From positions 1 to 11,418 of the forward strand of contig NZ_JBMGQR010000104.1 of the NCBI RefSeq assembly GCF_049059935.1: a stretch of DNA of 11,418 nt. The letters run 5' to 3'. Position numbers and translations under genes: made by a program. The notes beneath the pieces are model-generated. The model made no database searches and was not told where the DNA came from. It saw only the letters and a program-made list of their open reading frames with translations. Source of the stretch: JAURVT01 sp049059935 (GTDB taxonomy: Bacteria > Actinomycetota > Actinomycetes > Propionibacteriales > Nocardioidaceae). Shown one piece after another: positions 6,495 through 11,418 of this stretch (the first letter of the stretch is position 1; each line of letters begins with the position of its first letter).

Positions 6495-7835
6495 ATGACC
6501 GACCCCCTCGCCGACGCCGTCGAGCGCGTCCTGCCCTCCGTCCTGAGCGACCTCGTCGACCTCGTGCGCATCGAGTCGGTGTGGGCCGACCCGTCCCGGC
6601 ACGACGAGGTGCACCGCAGCGCCGACGCGGTCGCGACGCTGCTGCGCGACGCCGGGTTCCCCGAGGTCGACGTCGTCGACGAGGGCGGCGGCCCGGCCGT
6701 GATCGCCCGGCACCCCGCACCCGAGGGTGCGCCGACCGTCCTGCTCTACGCCCACCACGACGTGCAGCCCGAGGGCGACCACGCGCGCTGGACGTCGCCA
6801 CCGTTCGAGGCCACCGAGCGCGGTGACCGGCTCTTCGGACGCGGGGCCGCCGACGACAAGGCCGGCATCGCCGCGCACCTGGCCGCGTACCGCGCCTTCG
6901 ACGGGCAGCCCCCGGTCGGCGTCACGGTGTTCGTCGAGGGCGAGGAGGAGTCGGGGTCGCCGACGATCGTGCCGCTGCTCGAGCGCCACCGCGACCGCCT
7001 CGCCGCCGACGTCATCGTCATCGCCGACTCGGCCAACTGGGACGTCGGCGTCCCCTCGCTCACCACCACGCTGCGCGGCCTGGTCGACTGCGAGGTCGAG
7101 GTCAGCACGCTGTCGCACGCGGTGCACTCGGGCATGTGGGGCGGCGCCGTCCCCGACGCGCTGACGGCGCTGTGCCGCCTGCTCGCCACGCTGCACGACG
7201 ACGCCGGCGACGTCGCGATCGCGGGGCTGACGAGCTCGACCGCCGCCGACCTGGAGTACCCCGAGGACCGCCTGCGCGCCGAGTCCGGGCTGCTCGACGG
7301 CGTGCGGCAGATCGGCACCGGCTCGGTCGTCGAGCGGCTGTGGGCCAAGCCCGCCGTCGCCGTCATCGGTCTCGACGCGACGCCCACCGCGTCGGCGTCC
7401 AACACGCTGACGCCGTCGGCGCGCGCCACCGTCAGCGTCCGGATCGCCCCCGGCTCGGACCCGCAGGCCGGCATGGACGCCCTCGTGGCGCACCTGGAGT
7501 CGCACGCGCCGTGGGGCGCGAAGGTCGTCGTCACCCGCGGCGAGACCGGTGCGCCGTTCGCCGTCGACGCCGACGGCCCCGCCTACGACGCCGCGCGCGA
7601 CGCGTTCCGCGAGGCGTGGGACGGCACCGCGCCCGTCGACGTCGGCATCGGCGGCTCGATCCCGTTCATCGGCGAGTTCGCGGCGATCTTCCCCGACGCC
7701 AAGATCCTGGTGACCGGCGTCGAGGACCCCGACACCCGCGCCCACGGCATCGACGAGGGCCTGCACCTCGCGGAGTTCCGCCGCGTCTGCCTCGCCGAGG
7801 CCCTGCTCCTGCGCAACCTCGCCGAGGCCCTCTGA
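6495..7835 (+). CDS. M20 family metallopeptidase (dipeptidase / CNDP-like)
   Basis: A 446-residue two-zinc peptidase of the M20/ArgE/DapE/CNDP superfamily, predicted to cleave dipeptides or N-acyl amino acids in the cytoplasm. The metal and catalytic ligands are all present. YAHHDVQPEGD has His87 and Asp89. LFGRGAADDKAG has bridging Asp120. VEGEEESGSP has Glu151 as general base and Glu152 as zinc ligand. IVIADSANW has Asp178. AHGIDEGL near the C-terminus has His417. The lid/dimerisation domain lies about 190-340, including the SHAVHSGMWGG stretch typical of this branch. No signal peptide is seen. YxHxDVQP and the lid sequence favour the dipeptidase-like branch over DapE or ArgE, and no arginine or lysine biosynthesis genes are nearby. 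The ATG at 6495 sits 6 nt after TATCGT and appears leaderless. It ends 6 bp from a convergent acyl-CoA synthetase gene. Confidence 0.93.
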   Translation: MTDPLADAVERVLPSVLSDLVDLVRIESVWADPSRHDEVHRSADAVATLLRDAGFPEVDVVDEGGGPAVIARHPAPEGAPTVLLYAHHDVQPEGDHARWTSPPFEATERGDRLFGRGAADDKAGIAAHLAAYRAFDGQPPVGVTVFVEGEEESGSPTIVPLLERHRDRLAADVIVIADSANWDVGVPSLTTTLRGLVDCEVEVSTLSHAVHSGMWGGAVPDALTALCRLLATLHDDAGDVAIAGLTSSTAADLEYPEDRLRAESGLLDGVRQIGTGSVVERLWAKPAVAVIGLDATPTASASNTLTPSARATVSVRIAPGSDPQAGMDALVAHLESHAPWGAKVVVTRGETGAPFAVDADGPAYDAARDAFREAWDGTAPVDVGIGGSIPFIGEFAAIFPDAKILVTGVEDPDTRAHGIDEGLHLAEFRRVCLAEALLLRNLAEAL

Positions 7836-7841
7836 GACCGG

Positions 7842-9413
7842 TCAGACGACGCTGCGGTCGCGGTCGGCCCAGTAGGGCTTGCGGAGGTCGCGCTTCATGA
7901 TCTTGCCCGTGGGGTTGCGGGGAAGGGCCTCGACGACGTCGACCGACGACGGGCACTTGTAGCGGGCGAGGCGCTCGCGGGCGAACGCGATCAGCTCCTC
8001 GGACGTCGCGCTCGTCCCGGGCTTGAGGGCGACGACGGCCTTGACCGTCTCGCCCCAGCGGTCGTCGGGCACGCCGATCACGGCGAGCTCGGCGACGGCG
8101 GGGTGCTCGGCGAGGACGCGCTCGACCTCGGGGGAGTACACGTTCTCGCCGCCCGTGACGATCATGTCCTTGAGCCGGTCCTCGACGTAGACGAAGCCGT
8201 CCACGACGCGTCCGATGTCGCCGGTGCGGAACCAGCCGTCGTCGGTGAGCACCTCGCGGGTCTCGTCCGGACGCCCGAGGAAGCCGGCCATCACCTGCTC
8301 GGAGCGGAACCACAGCTCGCCGCTCTCCTCGGGGGCGGCGTCCTCGAGCGTCACGGGGTCGACGACGCGCACCTCCGCGCCGGGCAGCGGCGTGCCGGCG
8401 GAGACGAGCCGCTCGGGGTGGTCGGCGTCGAGGTGCGCCTCGGGCAGCAGGTGGGTGATGACGCCGCACACCTCGGTGAGGCCGTAGACCTGAACGAACC
8501 GGGTGTCGGGCCAGGCCGCGAGCGCCGCCCGCAGCAGCGGAAGGGGCATCGGTGCGGCGCCGTAGCAGAAGTACTTGAGCCTCCCGAAGAGCGCGGTGGC
8601 CTCGGGACCGGCCGCGAGGATGCCCGCCGCGACCGCCGGCACCAGGAACGCGTGCGTGGCGCCCGCCATGATCGCGCCGGCCAGCGACTGCGGGTCGGGG
8701 TCGCGGGTCATGATCGTCGACTGCCCGAAGTGGATGCCGAACAGCGAGTACGACGTGCCGCCCACGTGGAACTGTGGCATCGCCACCAGGCTGACGTCGC
8801 CGGGGTCGACGTCCCAGCCCTCGATGGCGTTGAGCGTGTGCGCCACCATGTTGCGCTGCGTGAGCATCACGCCCTTGGGGCGACCGGTGGTGCCCGAGCT
8901 GTACATCACCAGGCAGACGTCGTCGGGCGTCACGTCGTCCGCGCGGCCGGTCGGCGTCGACGCGGCCAGCCACTCCTCGTAGGCGTCGCCGGGCGTGCCC
9001 TCGGGCGTCACCTCGACGACGCGCTCGACGTGCTCGAGGCGGTCGCGGATGGTCTCGATCGCCGGCAGCAGGTCGGTGCCGACGAACAGGATGCGCGCAC
9101 CGGAGTCGTTGATCGAGTAGTCCAGCTCGTCGCCCGCGAGGCGCCAGTTGATGATCGCGGTGGCGGCGCCGACGGCCGCCGCGCCGAGCGTGACCTCGGT
9201 GCAGGCGGGGTGGTTCTTGTCCAGGAACGCGACGCGGTCGCCACGACCGATCCCCGCCGCGAGCAGGCCGCCGCTGACCCTCCGCACGCGCTCGTCGGTC
9301 TGCGCCCACGTCCAGGACCGGGAGAGGTAGGTGAAGGCGGGTGCGTCGGGCGTGGTGACGGCCCAGTGCCGCAGGCGGTCGTCGGTGAAGCGGGGGGCGG
9401 GGGCGTCGGTCAT
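7842..9413 (-). CDS. AMP-binding acyl-CoA synthetase (fatty-acid--CoA ligase, FadD type)
   Basis: A 523-residue member of the ANL adenylating superfamily. It activates a carboxylic acid with ATP to an acyl-AMP and then forms the CoA thioester. Core motifs are present in order: VMYSSGTTGRPKGVMLT (169-185, the P-loop), MPQFHVGGT (212-220), YGAAPMP (284-290), the motif YGLTE (310-314), GWFRTGDIG (393-401), VEDRLKDMIVTGGENVYS (410-427, hinge), and NPTGKIMKRDL (500-510), whose Lys504 is the catalytic lysine. Length is normal for a stand-alone synthetase; no carrier protein domain follows. FHVGG and the closing motifs resemble medium- to long-chain FadD enzymes, but the acid is not determinable. 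ATG 9413 is chosen because AGGAG lies 5 nt upstream; a more distant in-frame start at 9473 adds a Pro/Gly-rich stretch. It diverges from the Ser/Thr kinase gene. Confidence 0.93.
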   Translation of the reverse strand: MTDAPAPRFTDDRLRHWAVTTPDAPAFTYLSRSWTWAQTDERVRRVSGGLLAAGIGRGDRVAFLDKNHPACTEVTLGAAAVGAATAIINWRLAGDELDYSINDSGARILFVGTDLLPAIETIRDRLEHVERVVEVTPEGTPGDAYEEWLAASTPTGRADDVTPDDVCLVMYSSGTTGRPKGVMLTQRNMVAHTLNAIEGWDVDPGDVSLVAMPQFHVGGTSYSLFGIHFGQSTIMTRDPDPQSLAGAIMAGATHAFLVPAVAAGILAAGPEATALFGRLKYFCYGAAPMPLPLLRAALAAWPDTRFVQVYGLTEVCGVITHLLPEAHLDADHPERLVSAGTPLPGAEVRVVDPVTLEDAAPEESGELWFRSEQVMAGFLGRPDETREVLTDDGWFRTGDIGRVVDGFVYVEDRLKDMIVTGGENVYSPEVERVLAEHPAVAELAVIGVPDDRWGETVKAVVALKPGTSATSEELIAFARERLARYKCPSSVDVVEALPRNPTGKIMKRDLRKPYWADRDRSVV

Positions 9414-9418
9414 GGCGT

Positions 9419-9423
9419 CTCCT
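9419..9423 (-). promoter_or_regulatory. Shine-Dalgarno AGGAG for the acyl-CoA synthetase
   Basis: Read on the minus strand, AGGAG is followed by ACGCC and the ATG at 9413. The 5-nt spacing supports this start over the upstream alternative. Confidence 0.75.
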
Positions 9424-9522
9424 GGCGGGCGCGCGCCGGCGGTCGGCGTCTGCGGGTGGGCAGACTGTGGCACGCGTCACGTGGCCCGGACAAGGCCGGA
9501 AGGCGGGATGGGCCCGTTTGCG

Positions 9523-9528
9523 TAAGGT
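9523..9528 (+). promoter_or_regulatory. -10 element TAAGGT for the Ser/Thr kinase gene
   Basis: TAAGGT matches TANNNT and lies 8 nt before ATG 9537, giving a predicted leader of 0-2 nt. No -35 or Shine-Dalgarno sequence is seen. The rest of the 123-bp divergent gap contains a CACGTG palindrome (9479-9484) and an ACGCGT palindrome (9473-9478) side by side. I cannot assign either a regulator. Confidence 0.5.
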
Positions 9529-9536
9529 TGGCCACC

Positions 9537-11063
9537 ATGACCTCCACACCCCCGTCGTCCCCGCCGTCGCGCGAGGGCCAGGTGCTCGCCGGCCGCTACC
9601 GGCTCGGAGCCCTGATCGGGCGAGGCGGCATGGCCGAGGTGTACCGCGCCCTCGACGAGTCGCTCGGCCGCCCGGTCGCGGTCAAGATCCTCACCAACGC
9701 CGCCAACGCCGAGTCCGTCGAGCGCCACTCCGCCGAGGCGCAGATCGGCGCCCGGCTGAACCACTCCGGTCTGGTCGCCGTGTACGACGTCAGCACCGAC
9801 CACGACCCGCCGTTCCTGGTGATGGAGCTGGTCGAGGGCATCACGCTCGCCGACGCCCTCGAGCGCGGCCCGCTCGCCTCGATCGCCGTGGCCGAGATCG
9901 GCGCGCAGCTGCTCGCCGCGATCGCCGTCGTGCACGCCGCCGACGTGCTGCACCGCGACATCAAGCCGTCCAACGTCATGGTCGCCGAGGGCGAGGAGCC
10001 GGTGGTCAAGCTCACCGACTTCGGCATCTCCCGGCTGATCGACTCCACGCGCCTGACGTCCACGGGTCTGCTCGTCGGCACCGCGCGCTACCTCAGCCCC
10101 GAGCAGGCGGCCGGCGAGCACGTCGACCGCCCCACCGACGTCTACGCGGCCGGGCTCGTGCTGCTCGAGTGCCTCACCGGTGTGCAGGCGTTCCCGGGCA
10201 CGCAGGTCGAGACGCTGTCGGCCCGCCTGCACCGCCAGCCCGAGATCCCGGCCGAGCTCGGCCCGGGCTGGGCGACGGTTCTCGGCGCGATGACCCAGCG
10301 CGACCCCGCCCTGCGTCCGGACGCCCGCGAGTCCGCCGCCGCGCTGCGGACCGTGGCCGACGGCGGCGTCCCCGTGCTCACCGACCGCACGTCGCAGGGC
10401 ACCCGGGCGATGGGAGCCGCCGCCGCGGGAGCCGCGGCGGGCATGGCGGCGGCCGGCGCGCCCACCCAGGCGATGGGCGCGGTGCCGCACGACCCGTCCG
10501 CGACGCAGGTCGCCCCCGCCCCCACCGGCACCTACCCGCCCGCGGGCGCGACTCCCGTGCGCGGCGACGACGATGACTCCAAGGGCAGCAAGCGGTGGCC
10601 GCTGGTCGTGGCGCTGCTGGTGATCGCGCTGCTGGTCGCGGGCCTGATCTACGCGGTCACCGCCGGCAGCGGCGACGGGGACCCCGTCGACACCCCGACG
10701 ACGACCGCCCCCACCACCGAGGAGCCCTCGGACGAGCCGACGACCGAGGAGCCGACGCAGGAGCCGACCACCGAGGAGCCGACGCAGGAGCCGACCACCG
10801 AGGAGCCGACGGAGGAGCCGACCACCGAGGAGCCGACGCAGGAGCCGACCACCGAGGAGCCGACGGAGGAGCCGACCGACGAGGCCACGGAGCCGACCTC
10901 CGGAGCCGGCCCCGGGAACGGCAACGGCAACGGCAACGGGAACGGGAACGGAAATGCGGGCCCGGGCAACGGGAACGGACCCGCCAAGGGACCGGCGGCC
11001 CCGGCCGGGCCGAAGGACGACGCGCGCGACCTGGTGTCCCCCGGCCCCGACGCCGCGGAGTGA
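9537..11063 (+). CDS. Transmembrane Ser/Thr protein kinase (PknB-like) with a repeat-rich exterior tail
   Basis: A 508-residue eukaryotic-type kinase. The catalytic domain spans about 21-275: glycine loop GRGGMAEV (28-35), VAVK Lys50, helix-C Glu67, HRDIKPSN (139-146) with Asp141, DFG (161-163) and GTARYLSPEQ (181-190). Thr174 and Thr176, five residues before the GTARY block, align with the two activation-loop threonines phosphorylated in mycobacterial PknB, so autophosphorylation is expected. A low-complexity Ala/Pro linker (about 276-350) carries three Thr-(Arg/Gln)-(Ala/Val) motifs, at Thr289, Thr310 and Thr323. One membrane segment lies at 354-376 (WPLVVALLVIALLVAGLIYAV). The exterior has no PASTA domains. 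It has six 9-residue Thr/Pro/Glu repeats (393-446), seven Gly-Asn pairs and a Pro/Ala end. The sensed signal is unknown; the tail looks like a wall-spanning stalk, not a globular sensor. Its stop codon abuts the convergent SRPBCC gene. Confidence 0.94.
   Translation: MTSTPPSSPPSREGQVLAGRYRLGALIGRGGMAEVYRALDESLGRPVAVKILTNAANAESVERHSAEAQIGARLNHSGLVAVYDVSTDHDPPFLVMELVEGITLADALERGPLASIAVAEIGAQLLAAIAVVHAADVLHRDIKPSNVMVAEGEEPVVKLTDFGISRLIDSTRLTSTGLLVGTARYLSPEQAAGEHVDRPTDVYAAGLVLLECLTGVQAFPGTQVETLSARLHRQPEIPAELGPGWATVLGAMTQRDPALRPDARESAAALRTVADGGVPVLTDRTSQGTRAMGAAAAGAAAGMAAAGAPTQAMGAVPHDPSATQVAPAPTGTYPPAGATPVRGDDDDSKGSKRWPLVVALLVIALLVAGLIYAVTAGSGDGDPVDTPTTTAPTTEEPSDEPTTEEPTQEPTTEEPTQEPTTEEPTEEPTTEEPTQEPTTEEPTEEPTDEATEPTSGAGPGNGNGNGNGNGNGNAGPGNGNGPAKGPAAPAGPKDDARDLVSPGPDAAE
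10713..10874 (+). repeat. Six tandem 27-bp repeats coding (TTEEPT[Q/E]EP)n in the kinase tail
   Basis: Six consecutive 27-bp units encode TTEEPSDEP, TTEEPTQEP twice, TTEEPTEEP, TTEEPTQEP and TTEEPTEEP. Units two to six are nearly identical in DNA and differ mainly at the CAG/GAG codon, which implies recent duplication or homogenisation. Because 27 is a multiple of 3, changes in copy number keep the frame. Confidence 0.9.
10914..10955 (+). repeat. Seven Gly-Asn dipeptide repeats (6-bp units) in the kinase tail
   Basis: GG(N)AA(C/T) occurs seven times in a row, encoding (GN)7, followed by AGPGNGNGP. It is a short low-complexity exterior segment, probably flexible. The 6-bp unit could also slip without shifting frame. 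Confidence 0.85.
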
Positions 11064-11418
11064 TCAGGCCGGCGTCTCGCCCTGCGCCTTGAGCTGCTGC
11101 TCGATGCGCTCCAGCGTCGACTCCATGCTGGTGCGGGTCTTGGCCGGCATCCCGGTGCGCTTGAGCAGGAAGCCCTGCTTGTCCTGCGACAGGTCCCACG
11201 TCTCGCGGACGAGGGTGCCGCCGCCGTCGGTGGGCTCGAGCTCGTAGCGCCAGATGCGGCCGCCGACCACCTTGGCCAGGAACCCCGACCCGGTGGTCTG
11301 CCAGGCGATGCGACGGTCCTGCTCGAACTCGATCACGGTGTTCTGGGTGGAGTACGAGAACCCCTGGTTCATCGACATCCCGAACACCGACCCCTGGCGC
11401 AGCGGCTCCGACGGGCCC
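11064..11418 (-). CDS. SRPBCC-family protein (N-terminus beyond window edge)
   Basis: The 3' 117 codons of a minus-strand gene; the frame stays open to the window edge, so the start lies outside. The visible protein includes NTVIEFEQDRRIAWQTTG, RIWRYELEPTDGGGTLVRETWDLS and a C-terminal helix TRTSMESTLERIEQQLKAQ. This strand-strand-strand-long-helix pattern is typical of the polyketide-cyclase/START-like (SRPBCC) fold, which binds hydrophobic ligands in a central cavity. Family members are usually about 150-170 residues, so roughly 40 residues are missing. An in-frame GTG at 11387 exists, but starting there would drop the first part of the fold. Its TGA (TCA at 11064-11066) directly abuts the kinase TGA (11061-11063). 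Function is unknown. Confidence 0.85.
   Translation of the reverse strand, partial: GPSEPLRQGSVFGMSMNQGFSYSTQNTVIEFEQDRRIAWQTTGSGFLAKVVGGRIWRYELEPTDGGGTLVRETWDLSQDKQGFLLKRTGMPAKTRTSMESTLERIEQQLKAQGETPA

Noticed and set aside
7836..7843. Palindrome GACCGGTC at the M20/acyl-CoA synthetase junction as a terminator
   Set aside because: It is a perfect 8-bp palindrome but has no loop and cannot form a useful hairpin; such palindromes are expected by chance in this GC content.
9414..9473. Alternative upstream start for the acyl-CoA synthetase
   Set aside because: The added residues are Pro/Gly-rich and atypical; AGGAG lies 5 nt before ATG 9413.
9473..9484. Adjacent ACGCGT and CACGTG palindromes as a regulator operator
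   Set aside because: They are two short palindromes with no larger symmetry, and no regulator gene is nearby. Noted with the intergenic region but not claimed as an operator.
8103..9536. Upstream extension of the kinase frame by about 478 codons
   Set aside because: The extension is antisense to a complete acyl-CoA synthetase and has no kinase-related sequence. The true N-terminus begins at ATG 9537 behind TAAGGT.
10713..10955. Repeats considered as a possible CRISPR array
   Set aside because: The units are contiguous, coding and without unique spacers. They sit in frame at the end of a kinase gene.

Overview
This is an 11.4 kb window of very GC-rich, densely packed chromosomal DNA. GTG and TTG starts, leaderless-looking promoters, a transmembrane Ser/Thr kinase and an SCP-like gene near purL all suggest an actinobacterium. 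A relative of the Nocardioidaceae (Nocardioides/Aeromicrobium type) is my inference from protein style, not something the sequence proves. No tRNA, rRNA, CRISPR array, insertion sequence or prophage is visible.

Layout. (1) 2-3486, plus strand: the 3' part of purL, then a RimJ-type GNAT acetyltransferase, a patatin-like lipid hydrolase, and an SCP-like lipid-binding protein whose start lies 2 bp after the patatin stop. (2) 3487-3555: a strong imperfect inverted repeat (28-nt arms) between convergent genes. (3) 3567-4853, minus: a secreted DUF1906 glycoside-hydrolase-like protein with two C-terminal peptidoglycan-binding domains. (4) 4978-5907, plus: a ribokinase-type PfkB sugar kinase, divergent from gene 3. 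(5) 5917-6441, minus: a small single-pass membrane protein with an exported domain. It shares a 53-bp bidirectional promoter region with (6) 6495-7835, plus: an M20 zinc peptidase. (7) 7842-9413, minus: an acyl-CoA synthetase of the AMP-binding family. (8) 9537-11063, plus: a PknB-like Ser/Thr kinase with one membrane segment and a repeat-rich Thr/Pro/Glu plus Gly-Asn exterior tail in place of PASTA domains. (9) 11064 to the window end, minus: the 3' part of an SRPBCC-fold protein.

The window is mostly housekeeping and envelope biology, not a dedicated defence or biosynthetic island. Themes are purine synthesis (purL), lipid handling (patatin, SCP-like protein, acyl-CoA synthetase), nutrient salvage (ribokinase, M20 peptidase) and cell wall and signalling (DUF1906/PG-binding protein, kinase). 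Orientation switches almost gene by gene after 3486, so most genes are probably single transcription units. Four convergent junctions are resolved differently: a long inverted repeat, a hairpin containing both stop codons, a 6-bp gap, and directly abutting stops. Several genes have a TANNNT-like hexamer 6-8 nt before the start codon and no Shine-Dalgarno sequence, which suggests leaderless mRNAs. Two others have clear Shine-Dalgarno sequences.

I did not find a convincing undescribed multi-gene system. The best leads are the inverted repeat at 3487-3555, the kinase's repeat-encoded exterior tail with its threonine-motif linker, and the coupled patatin/SCP-like pair.
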